A stretch of 5,401 nucleotides of DNA from Tumebacillus_A lipolyticus. Its GTDB lineage: Bacteria > Bacillota > Bacilli > Tumebacillales > Tumebacillaceae. Position 1 is the first letter of the stretch; each line of letters starts with the position of its first letter. This document shows, piece by piece, positions 1-5,228 of the stretch. Location: the NCBI RefSeq assembly GCF_042682745.1, contig NZ_JBHUIO010000020.1:1-5401 (forward strand). The letters run 5' to 3'. The notes beneath the pieces were generated by a model. The model was not told the origin of the DNA. It was given only the letters and a program-made list of their open reading frames with translations, and ran no database searches. The position numbers and the translations under genes were made by a program.

Positions 1-7
1 CAATAAA
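1..7 (-). rRNA. Probable first bases of a 16S rRNA gene (cut by window edge)
   Basis: The minus strand leaves the window reading CTTTTATTG. Bacillus 16S rRNA begins with a very similar stretch (UUUAUCGGAGAGUUUGAUC), so the last seven bases are probably the mature 16S 5' end. The diagnostic GAGAGTTTGATCC lies outside the window, so this rests on the leader that precedes it and on family knowledge. Confidence 0.35.
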
Positions 8-109
8 AGTTTGTATCTTGACTCGCATCTCTCTTCATAACACTCGTTTAGTTTTCAAGGATCAATCGCGTTTCACATCTGTGTCATCCGCTTGTCTCTC
101 GCGGCGACA
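8..109 (-). other. rRNA operon leader upstream of 16S
   Basis: Read on the minus strand, this segment contains CCTTGAAAACTAAACGAG (43-60). That is very close to the TTTGAAAACT element found in Bacilli rRNA leaders and spacers between the promoter or tRNA and the rRNA genes. A short hairpin, CTTGTC/GACAAG (91-96 with 106-111), sits near the inferred transcript start. Such leaders form the processing stalk for 16S and help assemble the antitermination complex. No ORF here is convincing. The assignment is by motif and position, because the 16S body is not visible. Confidence 0.65.
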
Positions 110-115
110 AGAGCT

Positions 116-144
116 ATCTTATCATGCCCAGATGATTGGCTCAA
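116..144 (-). promoter_or_regulatory. rRNA operon promoter (extended -10)
   Basis: On the minus strand a -35 element TTGAGC (139-144) is followed by a 17-bp spacer and a -10 element TAAGAT (116-121). TG one base upstream of the -10 makes it an extended -10. Transcription would start near 109, just before the leader hairpin, giving about 100 nt of leader before 16S. The elements match a vegetative sigma-A promoter only partly (four of six at each box), but spacing and position are right. No second tandem promoter was recognised; the region further upstream is larC. Confidence 0.6.
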
Positions 145-169
145 CTAACAATTCCCCCATATCGGTTGA

Positions 170-212
170 TATTCTAACAAGAATCGGAACTAGACTGATT
201 CTTGTTAGAATA
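170..212 (-). repeat. Perfect 16-bp inverted repeat overlapping the larC stop
   Basis: Arms at 170-185 and 197-212 are exact reverse complements, separated by 11 bases. The larC stop codon (174-176) lies in the downstream arm, so the last 12 LarC residues are encoded inside the hairpin. In the larC mRNA it would form a stable, A/U-rich stem-loop. No run of U follows it, so it is not a standard intrinsic terminator. It could act as a 3' end stabiliser, an imperfect terminator insulating the rRNA promoter 26 bp downstream, or be the remains of a small inserted element. Confidence 0.75.
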
Positions 213-1898
213 GCTCATTGTTTTGTTCTCGTTCAACGCCGCACGGTATACTTCATGAAAAGGTACGTTTTTTTCTCGCGCCAATCGCGCGACGTCCTCA
301 TACTCGGGCGTGCTTTGCAACACATCGCCTCCCGACTTGCCCACCTTTAATCGAATCTTGCCAAACGGCGTTTCTGTCTCGACAAACTCTCGGGCGAGCA
401 CCCGCCTTGTCCACACACTATGGCGAACTCCAAATGTGGTCGTCTCTACAAGCAAGATCTCTTCCAGCCTGCTGGTCAACTCCGGCTGACAGAGCACGGT
501 GAGCAGTGTGCCTGGCCGATGCTTTTTCATCTGAACGCCAGTGAAGTACACGTCGAGCGCTCCGCCTGCAAAAAGGCGTTCCATCACATAGCCGAGTGAC
601 TCGGCCGTACAGTCATCCAGTTGAGTCTCCAACACATGGACGATCTCACGCGTCGACTCCTCTGCTTTCGCCTCCCCGAGCAGAACGCGGATCACGTTCG
701 GCACAGCAAAATCTTTTGTCCCCGCACCATAACCGATCTTTTCAACCATGATGTGCTCAAGGGGACCGAACTGTCCGACCAGCGCCTTGAGCACCCCTGC
801 GCCTGTCGGGGTGGTGAGCTCGCCTTCCGAGTGGGATCGAGCGAGCGGAATTCCCCGCAACAGCTCGGCAGTCGCCGGAGCTGGGATCGGGTACAGCCCG
901 TGTGCCATCCGCAGCTTGCCATATCCGGTCGGCACGGGAGATGCGATCAGTTGATCCACACCTAAGCTCTCCAGCCCGAGGCAGATCCCGATCGTATCGA
1001 TGATCGAGTCCATCGCCCCAACCTCATGAAAATGAACCTCAGCCGGGGAGATGCCGTGAATCTTTCCTTCCGCTTGGGCGATCACTTCAAAGATCGCCAG
1101 ACTGCGCGCCTTTACTCGCTCCGGGAGTTCACTCTCCCTGATCATCTCTAAGATGGTCGCCGCCTTGCGATGCTCATGATGATGGTGAACAGATAAGGGC
1201 TCGCCGACATCATCACCATGAACACTGTGATGCGCATGGTGATGAATACCTCCTCGATCTTGAATATGTACATGCTGATGCGCGCTTCGATCACCATGAC
1301 TCAGCCTGTGCTGATGCTTTCTCCCTTGCTCTTGCTCAACTATATACTGATTCACATTTTCTTCTCCGCGCTGATGCTCGTGTTGATGGAAGTCCGATTG
1401 ATTACAGTTATGATGATGTTGGTGCGCGCTTCCTCTATTTTCGTAACCTTCTCCGCCCGGGCGAACACTCGTTTGAACATCGTGATGTTCATGTCCCCCA
1501 TCAGCTTGGCAATGTTTATGCTGGTGAGCGACCGCCTGACCTGGGCTATGCCGATGTCCCTCTTCATTAGTTTGCTTATGGTCATGCTGATGCCATTCAG
1601 CATGACCATGACCATGACTATGACTATGACTATGTCCGTGACTATGTCCGTGACTATGTCCGTGACTATGTCCATGACTATGATGCTCCGCCCCCACTAC
1701 GGGGAGACAAATATGCAGCTTTTTGGCTGTGATTCCCTGCTTGTCCACAGTTTCCACCCATAGCTTAAAATCATCGATCGGCAATTTCATCAGCTCTCGT
1801 TTTATATACTCAAGATCGGCACCCGCATCGACGAGGGCTGCCAACAGCATGTCGCCGCTGATGCCGGAGATACAATCCAAATAGAGCGTTCTCATCAT
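174..1898 (-). CDS. larC: LarC, nickel-pincer cofactor biosynthesis nickel insertase, with giant His-rich insert
   Basis: LarC inserts nickel into the pincer nucleotide in a CTP-dependent cyclometallation, the last step of NPN synthesis (family knowledge). The 574-residue product has the N-terminal YLDCISGISGDM motif (6-17), HFHEVGAMDSIID (289-301), a TTPTGAG motif (362-368), GYGAGTKDF (389-397), and a C-terminal part starting near ETQLDD (424-429). Residues 72-243 are a histidine-rich insert (about 50 His, HSHG repeats at its start). This makes the protein roughly 150 residues longer than usual LarC (about 400-430). In Lactiplantibacillus plantarum, larC is split and joined by frameshifting; here it is one continuous frame. 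ATG at 1898 overlaps the larB stop (ATGA) and has GAGGGGG just upstream; the second ATG (1895) is also possible. The tail after about residue 560 (MSYSNKNQ...) looks atypical and is largely encoded by the 170-212 inverted repeat. Confidence 0.95.
   Translation of the reverse strand: MMRTLYLDCISGISGDMLLAALVDAGADLEYIKRELMKLPIDDFKLWVETVDKQGITAKKLHICLPVVGAEHHSHGHSHGHSHGHSHGHSHSHSHGHGHAEWHQHDHKQTNEEGHRHSPGQAVAHQHKHCQADGGHEHHDVQTSVRPGGEGYENRGSAHQHHHNCNQSDFHQHEHQRGEENVNQYIVEQEQGRKHQHRLSHGDRSAHQHVHIQDRGGIHHHAHHSVHGDDVGEPLSVHHHHEHRKAATILEMIRESELPERVKARSLAIFEVIAQAEGKIHGISPAEVHFHEVGAMDSIIDTIGICLGLESLGVDQLIASPVPTGYGKLRMAHGLYPIPAPATAELLRGIPLARSHSEGELTTPTGAGVLKALVGQFGPLEHIMVEKIGYGAGTKDFAVPNVIRVLLGEAKAEESTREIVHVLETQLDDCTAESLGYVMERLFAGGALDVYFTGVQMKKHRPGTLLTVLCQPELTSRLEEILLVETTTFGVRHSVWTRRVLAREFVETETPFGKIRLKVGKSGGDVLQSTPEYEDVARLAREKNVPFHEVYRAALNENKTMSYSNKNQSSSDSC
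1601..1684 (-). repeat. Hexamer/12-mer tandem repeat coding the (HSHG) tract of LarC
   Basis: Fourteen successive hexamers of the form (c/t)(a/g)tg(a/t)c on the plus strand occupy this segment, the last ending in t rather than c. Within it a 12-bp unit, TATGTCCGTGAC, occurs three times in a row (1631-1666). A fourth unit follows with one base changed (tatgtccatgac, 1667-1678). On the minus strand it encodes alternating His with Ser or Gly at the front of the LarC insert. Near-identical units indicate recent slippage or unequal crossing-over. The hexamer period keeps frame, so copy number can change without breaking larC. Confidence 0.9.
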
Positions 1899-2641
1899 TT
1901 TGCCCCCTCGCGTATCGCCTGTTGGATGATCGATGCCGCATACGCCGCGCCGAAACCGTTGTCGATGTTGACAACCGTCACTCCTGCGGCACAAGAGGTC
2001 AGCATCGAAAGCAACGGTGTCAAACCGCTAAAATGTGCCCCATAGCCTACACTGGTTGGCACCGCGATCACTGGGCGGCGTACCAGCCCGCCGATCACGC
2101 TCGCCAAAGCGCCTTCCATTCCCGCCACAACGATGAGGACGCTCGCCTCCCGAATGCGCTCACGCTGTGCGAGCAGCCGGTCGAGACCTGCCACCCCCAC
2201 ATCGTAGATTCGTTCGACCTCATTCCCCATCCATTCTGCCGTCTGCGCCGCTTCCTCCGCCACCGAAAGATCGGCAGTTCCAGCGGAGAGCACAGCCACC
2301 TTGCCTACGAAATGACGGTCACAACATCCGGCCGTCAAAAGCCGCGATACCGGTTCGAACACCGCCTCTGGAACGACCCCGCGCACCGATTCTGCCATCG
2401 CCTGATCCGCGCGGGTGACCATCGCTTTGCCATGTTGCCGATAGAGACGCTCGAAGATCGCTCCCACTTGCTCAGACGATTTTCCCTGTCCAAAAATCAC
2501 CTCGGGGAAGCCATTTCTCGACTCCCGCGCGTAATCGACCTTGCCAAATCCGATGTCTTCAAATCCGCGGATGACCGCCTCCGCATGGGCGATCGACCAT
2601 TCTCCGCGCTGGACTTTGCTCAAGATCTCCTGCAGCCTCAT
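1895..2641 (-). CDS. larB: LarB, NaAD carboxylase/hydrolase of NPN cofactor synthesis
   Basis: LarB carries out the first committed step: it carboxylates the pyridinium ring of nicotinic acid adenine dinucleotide and hydrolyses the phosphoanhydride, giving pyridinium-3,5-biscarboxylic acid mononucleotide and AMP (family knowledge). At 248 residues it matches the usual length. The N-terminal part shows KVDYARESRNGFPEVIFGQGK (34-54). The C-terminal PurE-like domain shows VLSAGTADLSVAEEA (117-131), YDVGVAG (146-152), VAGMEGALASV (172-182) and PTSVGYG (195-201). Cys217 in TSCAAGVTVVNIDNGFG corresponds to the conserved cysteine that forms a covalent adduct with the substrate ring. An adjacent Cys106-Cys107 pair has no role I can name. 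ATG overlaps the larE stop by 4 bp (ATGA), and GAGGGAG lies about 11 bases upstream inside larE, so the two are translationally coupled. Confidence 0.96.
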   Translation of the reverse strand: MRLQEILSKVQRGEWSIAHAEAVIRGFEDIGFGKVDYARESRNGFPEVIFGQGKSSEQVGAIFERLYRQHGKAMVTRADQAMAESVRGVVPEAVFEPVSRLLTAGCCDRHFVGKVAVLSAGTADLSVAEEAAQTAEWMGNEVERIYDVGVAGLDRLLAQRERIREASVLIVVAGMEGALASVIGGLVRRPVIAVPTSVGYGAHFSGLTPLLSMLTSCAAGVTVVNIDNGFGAAYAASIIQQAIREGAK

Positions 2642-3447
2642 GCGTTTGACTTCTCCCTCAGCGCTTCGTTCATCGAGCCGCTGCGGTATCCTTGCAGGTC
2701 GAGCGTCACATACGTAAAGCCTTCCCCTTTTAAAATCTCGGTAATCTTCTCCGCCAACTCGACCGCTTTCCCCAACTCTTCTGGCAAAACTTCGACCCGC
2801 GCGATCTGATCATGGTGACGAATTCTGATCTGCTTGAAACCAAATTTGCGAAGCTTCTCTTCCCCTCGGTCCAGCTGGCCAACTTTCTCAAGTGTGATCA
2901 GCGATCCGTACGGAATGCGCGATGACAGACAGGCGAACGACGGTTTCTCCCAGTTGGGCACCCCCATCTCCCTCGCCATCACCCGAAGTTCCGCTTTAAA
3001 GATCTCCGCCTCTTGCAGGACGCTTCGAATCGCATACTCTTTAGCCGCTCTCCGCCCTGGGCGGTAATCGCCAAGGTCATCCATGTTCGCCCCATCCAAA
3101 ATGTGCTGGATCCCGCGCTCTTGCGCCAAAGCGGTGAGCGTATGGTACAAACCCGCTTTGCAATGGTAGCAACGATCCGGATTGTTGCTCACAAAATCGG
3201 GGTTTGCCATCTCCTTGATCTGCACCACCTCATGGCGCACGCCAAACTGCTTGGCAAGATCGATCGCCTCTTGCAATTCACGCTCGGGAAAAGTTTCTGA
3301 TGCTGCGGTGACCGCTAGCACATTGCCCCCGAGAACTTCCTGCGCACATTTCAGCACAAACGTGCTGTCGATGCCAGCAGAAAATGCAACGATCACCCGG
3401 TCCATCTCGCGTAAAATCGCGTACAGCTGCGCCTTTTTTCGTTCCAT
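2638..3447 (-). CDS. larE: LarE, ATP-dependent sacrificial sulfur transferase
   Basis: LarE adenylylates the carboxylates of the LarB product and transfers sulfur from its own conserved cysteine, leaving dehydroalanine; two LarE turnovers yield the dithio-nucleotide passed to LarC (family knowledge). The 269-residue protein is normal in length. A PP-loop-like motif, SAGIDST (23-29), lies after the first helix; most relatives have SGG. NPDRCYHCK (89-97) and LDGANMDDLGDYRPGRRAA (117-135) are typical. WEKPSFACLSSRIPYG (166-181) holds Cys173, the likely sulfur donor. No other Cys follows Cys97 apart from Cys173, so a three-cysteine Fe-S version near the donor looks unlikely. First gene of the larE-larB-larC operon. 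ATG at 3447 is preferred over the in-frame GTG at 3459, which abuts the ribosome binding site. Confidence 0.95.
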   Translation of the reverse strand: MERKKAQLYAILREMDRVIVAFSAGIDSTFVLKCAQEVLGGNVLAVTAASETFPERELQEAIDLAKQFGVRHEVVQIKEMANPDFVSNNPDRCYHCKAGLYHTLTALAQERGIQHILDGANMDDLGDYRPGRRAAKEYAIRSVLQEAEIFKAELRVMAREMGVPNWEKPSFACLSSRIPYGSLITLEKVGQLDRGEEKLRKFGFKQIRIRHHDQIARVEVLPEELGKAVELAEKITEILKGEGFTYVTLDLQGYRSGSMNEALREKSNA

Positions 3448-3458
3448 CGTTCGACACA

Positions 3459-3466
3459 CCCTCTCT
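3459..3466 (-). promoter_or_regulatory. Ribosome binding site of larE
   Basis: AGAGAGGG on the minus strand ends 11 bases before ATG 3447. Only ATG is placed to use it: the alternative GTG (3457-3459) shares a base with the site. Spacing is at the long end of the usual range. Confidence 0.6.
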
Positions 3467-3500
3467 TCGATCTTGAGATTGCACTCCGGTCACGAGTCCA

Positions 3501-3524
3501 TACATGAAGACAACTCTTCAGACT
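3501..3524. other. Small dyad in the divergent larE / 85-aa gene intergenic region
   Basis: TGAAGA and TCTTCA (3505-3510 and 3515-3520) form a perfect 6-bp inverted repeat around CAAC, with partial flanking symmetry. It lies in the roughly 130-bp region between the divergent larE and 85-residue genes and could be an operator or a short hairpin. I could not identify a convincing promoter on either strand here, nor a nickel riboswitch. Confidence 0.3.
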
Positions 3525-3585
3525 TTTAACCCTCATCGGTGAAAAAACAGGCGACAAGCACACCTTACTTCGGGCATACTAAGAC

Positions 3586-3594
3586 AGGAGGTGA
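3586..3594 (+). promoter_or_regulatory. Strong ribosome binding site of the 85-aa gene
   Basis: AGGAGGTGA is a full complement to the 16S rRNA 3' end. It ends 8 bases before ATG 3603 and overlaps the in-frame GTG at 3591, which therefore cannot be the start. The strength of the site suggests efficient translation. Confidence 0.85.
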
Positions 3595-3602
3595 AACCAA
3601 CG

Positions 3603-3860
3603 ATGATGCTGAAGCGTGAAACGGTTTACGAGTTAGAGAATACATATGATCAAATTGCCGAAGAAGATGAGGAAATTGTTGAGCAGATGTTCACCAAACT
3701 GGATAAATTGCACAGTGAAGTGACCAGACGCCACAACTATAGCAAAGACGATATCGATGACAAATTGGTCTCGCTGTTTGTCCAAGCGGCCCAAGGGCAA
3801 AAGATCGCCGACAAATGGGCAAAGGGCTACCTGTTTTACAAGTACTTTGACGAAGAATAG
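3603..3860 (+). CDS. Unrecognised small acidic protein, 85 aa
   Basis: I do not recognise this family. The 85-residue product has no cysteine, signal peptide or membrane segment. The first half is strongly charged and probably helical (YDQIAEEDEEIVEQMFTKLDKL at about 15-36), followed by RRHNYSKDDIDDK (42-54) and a more hydrophobic end with aromatic residues (KWAKGYLFYKYF, 71-82). A compact helical cytoplasmic protein, perhaps one that binds a partner, would fit; this is inference only. It is a real gene because it has a perfect ribosome binding site, a clean start and a strong terminator just after the stop. That terminator makes it a single-gene unit. It is divergent from larE, which does not prove a link to nickel cofactor synthesis. 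Confidence 0.8.
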   Translation: MMLKRETVYELENTYDQIAEEDEEIVEQMFTKLDKLHSEVTRRHNYSKDDIDDKLVSLFVQAAQGQKIADKWAKGYLFYKYFDEE

Positions 3861-3874
3861 TGATGTTTTCTGCA

Positions 3875-3909
3875 ACAAGACCCGATATTCACTATCGGGT
3901 CTTGTTTTT
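3875..3909 (+). terminator. Intrinsic terminator after the 85-aa gene
   Basis: A perfect 13-bp stem (3875-3887 with 3893-3905, extendable by one pair) with a 5-base loop TTCAC is followed by TTTTT. The stem begins 14 bases after the stop codon. The U-run is on the plus strand only, so it serves the upstream gene. Its AAGACCCGAT core is shared with the rRNA terminators at 4917 and 5071. Confidence 0.93.
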
Positions 3910-3920
3910 ATCTGATAACA

Positions 3921-3926
3921 TATAAT
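3921..3926 (+). promoter_or_regulatory. Possible -10 box for the ferredoxin-MBL gene
   Basis: A consensus TATAAT lies 34 bases before ATG 3960 in an A/T-rich segment directly after a terminator, where a promoter is expected. No good -35 lies at 16-18 bp: TTGTTT at 3902-3907 is only 13 bp away and falls in the terminator. Tentative. Confidence 0.3.
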
Positions 3927-3944
3927 TATGTATGTAAATAAAAT

Positions 3945-3952
3945 AAGGGAGG
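3945..3952 (+). promoter_or_regulatory. Ribosome binding site of the ferredoxin-MBL gene
   Basis: AAGGGAGG ends 7 bases before ATG 3960. It decides among three consecutive in-frame start codons, TTG-GTG-ATG (3954, 3957, 3960): only the ATG has normal spacing. Confidence 0.8.
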
Positions 3953-3959
3953 TTTGGTG

Positions 3960-4826
3960 ATGGCTCCAACCAAGCTCGCAGCAAATGTATCTGGTGATTT
4001 CTTCGTCAATACGAACTGCATCAATTGCGATACGTGCAGACAGCTCGCTCCCGATCATTTTTCAGAAGTAGGGAAGTTCTCAGCCGTGACCGCTCAACCG
4101 CAAACTGCTGATCAGAAGCGCGGTGCATTCCACGCGTTGCTCTCCTGTCCGACAGGCGCGATCCAAACGGCACACACAGATGAGCTTCAACTGGCGAGCG
4201 CCGATTTCCCATTGCTGCTGACAGAGGGCATTTACTACTGCGGCTTCACCTCTCGCAAATCCTACGGGGGCAGCAGCTACCTCATTCTGCATCCTGACGG
4301 GAACTGGCTGATCGATTCCCCTCGTTTTCATCTGCCACTCGTGCGAAAGATCGAAGCGCTCGGCGGCATTCGATATCTCTTCTTGACTCACCGCGATGAT
4401 GTGGCAGATGCGGATAAGTATGCCTCACATTTTCGGGCAGAGCGGATTATTCACGAACTGGAACGCGACTCCCAACCTGATGCTGAGCATCTGCTGACCG
4501 GGACGGAACCGATTTTCTGGCACCCCGATTTTAAGTTGATTCCACAGCCTGGACATACGATCGGCCACACAGTGCTCCTCTACAAACAGACCTTTCTCTT
4601 TTCTGGTGACCATCTAGCATGGGACGGATCGCCAAATGAACTGACGTCACACCGTGATTATTGCTGGTACTCTTTCGAAGAGCAAACGAGGTCGATGGAA
4701 CGGTTGGCTGAAGAACGTTTCTCCTGGCTCTTACCCGGACACGGCAAACGGATCATGATGCCAGAGGCGGAGATGCATGCTGCACTGAACAGGCTGGTCA
4801 AAAGAATGCAAAATTGGACAAACTGA
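3960..4826 (+). CDS. Ferredoxin-domain / metallo-beta-lactamase-fold fusion protein
   Basis: A 288-residue cytoplasmic protein with two parts. Residues 14-75 form a single-cluster ferredoxin module: Cys20, Cys23 and Cys26 (CINCDTC) plus Cys63 in SCPTGAI, enough for one [4Fe-4S] cluster. Residues about 88-265 resemble a metallo-beta-lactamase fold: a strand-rich start (SSYLILHPDGNWLIDSPR), LTHRDDVADAD (142-152) where HxHxDH normally sits, GHTIGH (198-203), FSGDH (214-218) and LLPGHGK (257-263). His144, His199, Asp217 and His261 match metal-binding positions, but the second His, the Asp and the third His of HxHxDH are replaced. I recall ferredoxin-MBL relatives with an HRDDVAD-type motif, so this may be a subfamily trait. 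The substrate is unknown; redox sensing or electron transfer coupled to an altered hydrolase site is a guess. It stands alone, between a terminator upstream and a convergent rRNA operon end downstream. Confidence 0.85.
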   Translation: MAPTKLAANVSGDFFVNTNCINCDTCRQLAPDHFSEVGKFSAVTAQPQTADQKRGAFHALLSCPTGAIQTAHTDELQLASADFPLLLTEGIYYCGFTSRKSYGGSSYLILHPDGNWLIDSPRFHLPLVRKIEALGGIRYLFLTHRDDVADADKYASHFRAERIIHELERDSQPDAEHLLTGTEPIFWHPDFKLIPQPGHTIGHTVLLYKQTFLFSGDHLAWDGSPNELTSHRDYCWYSFEEQTRSMERLAEERFSWLLPGHGKRIMMPEAEMHAALNRLVKRMQNWTN

Positions 4827-4916
4827 ACATCGAATGCAAAAGCAGCCTCCCGATCGTTGCCTTTCGATCTTGGTGCGCTCTGCAGTCTCTGCGAAAATCT
4901 TGATCCATTCGCATTC

Positions 4917-4950
4917 AAAAAAGACCCGATCATCAGATCGAGTCTTTTTT
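4917..4950 (-). terminator. Distal copy of the rRNA operon terminator, probably bidirectional
   Basis: Nine-base stem arms (4923-4931 and 4936-4944) around ATCA are flanked by A6 and T6, giving a U-run on either strand. In the minus-strand RNA the one non-Watson-Crick pair is G-U; in the plus-strand RNA it is C-A, so it suits the rRNA direction better. It may also end the ferredoxin-MBL transcript, whose stop is 90 bases away. Thirty bases (4917-4946) are identical to 5071-5100. The 4827-4916 segment before it holds no recognisable feature. Confidence 0.85.
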
Positions 4951-5060
4951 GACTATCGATATTCTACTATCCCAAGACCCTAAGTACCATTCCTTCACTT
5001 TCGCTACGGTGGTTCTTCGCCTCGCTTCGAACGAACGCGGCACCTTTTCTAGCTGTTCGC
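4951..5060 (-). pseudogene. Decayed 5S rRNA remnant between duplicated terminators
   Basis: Plus-strand CTACTATCCCAAGACCCT (4964-4981) followed by AAGTACCATT (4982-4991) matches the 3' part of the complete 5S copy (CTACTCTCCCGGGACCCT, then AAGTACCATT). A 7-base deletion of GCGGTCC separates the two blocks. The position fits too: the distance from terminator to terminator (154 bp) nearly equals that from the 5071 terminator to the 5' end of the complete 5S (155 bp), as expected for a duplicated 5S-terminator unit. The 5' half (4992-5060) keeps only weak similarity, so its limits are approximate. It cannot fold as 5S and is presumably non-functional. Confidence 0.7.
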
Positions 5061-5070
5061 TTATAAAAAT

Positions 5071-5100
5071 AAAAAAGACCCGATCATCAGATCGAGTCTT
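5071..5100 (-). terminator. Intrinsic terminator directly after the complete 5S rRNA
   Basis: The minus-strand RNA forms GACUCGAUC/GAUCGGGUC (9 pairs, one G-U) with loop UGAU, followed by U6-A-U5. It starts 7 bases beyond the 5S 3' end. It is the proximal member of a duplicated terminator pair; the other copy is at 4917. Confidence 0.9.
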
Positions 5101-5107
5101 ATCTTTT

Positions 5108-5225
5108 GCCTAGCGACGTCCTACTCTCCCGGGACCCTGCGGTCCAAGTACCATTGGCTCTGCGGAGCTTAACTTCTGTGTTCGAGATGGGAACAGGTGT
5201 GACCTCCGCGACATTATCACTAGAC
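5108..5225 (-). rRNA. rrf: 5S ribosomal RNA, complete
   Basis: This is a 118-nt RNA of the large ribosomal subunit. The minus strand shows the conserved core GAGGTCACACCTGTTCCCAT, CGAACACAGAAGTTAAGC and GGTACTTGGACCGCAGGG. The ends pair as helix I: 5' GTCTAGTGA with 3' TCGCTAGGC, 9 bp including two G-U pairs, which fixes both limits. It lies 3 bases after tRNA-Leu in transcription order and is the last intact gene of the rRNA operon. It differs from the upstream 5S copy at four of the 65 positions that can be compared. Confidence 0.96.
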
Positions 5226-5228
5226 GGT

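Noticed and set aside
18..350. Plus-strand 110-codon frame near the left edge
   Set aside because: It crosses the rRNA leader and promoter, the inverted repeat and the larC 3' end, and has no recognisable protein motif.
1601..1684. Possible CRISPR-like or regulatory iteron array
   Set aside because: Units are 6-12 bp with no spacers and lie in frame inside larC, so it is a coding microsatellite.
1218..1763. Long plus-strand frame with MTMTMTMSVTMS repeats, opposite larC
   Set aside because: It is the antisense reading of the hexamer repeat and His codons of larC, with no ribosome binding site. The minus-strand frame carries unmistakable LarC motifs on both sides.
174..1898. Programmed frameshift splitting larC into larC1 and larC2
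   Set aside because: The N- and C-terminal LarC motifs are in one uninterrupted frame, so no frameshift is needed here.
1899..1994. Upstream extension of LarC to a start at 1994
   Set aside because: It would overlap larB by about 100 bp, and the added residues have no LarC similarity. ATG 1898 has a ribosome binding site and the usual YLDCISG start follows at once.
1922..2809. Long plus-strand open frame of 295 codons
   Set aside because: It lies wholly opposite larB and the larE 3' end, is rich in Arg, His and Cys as antisense frames are, and has no ribosome binding site.
3448..3602. Nickel/cobalt riboswitch or LarR-type operator upstream of larE
   Set aside because: I looked on both strands and saw no four-way junction pattern or clear Crp/Fnr-type palindrome; only a 6-bp dyad at 3505-3520.
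4853..4869. Small hairpin GATCG/CGATC as a terminator for the ferredoxin-MBL gene
   Set aside because: Only five pairs and no U-run; the hairpin at 4917 is a much better candidate.
4658..4933. Minus-strand 91-codon frame over the ferredoxin-MBL 3' end
   Set aside because: It is antisense to a well-supported gene, starts within the terminator hairpin and has no ribosome binding site.
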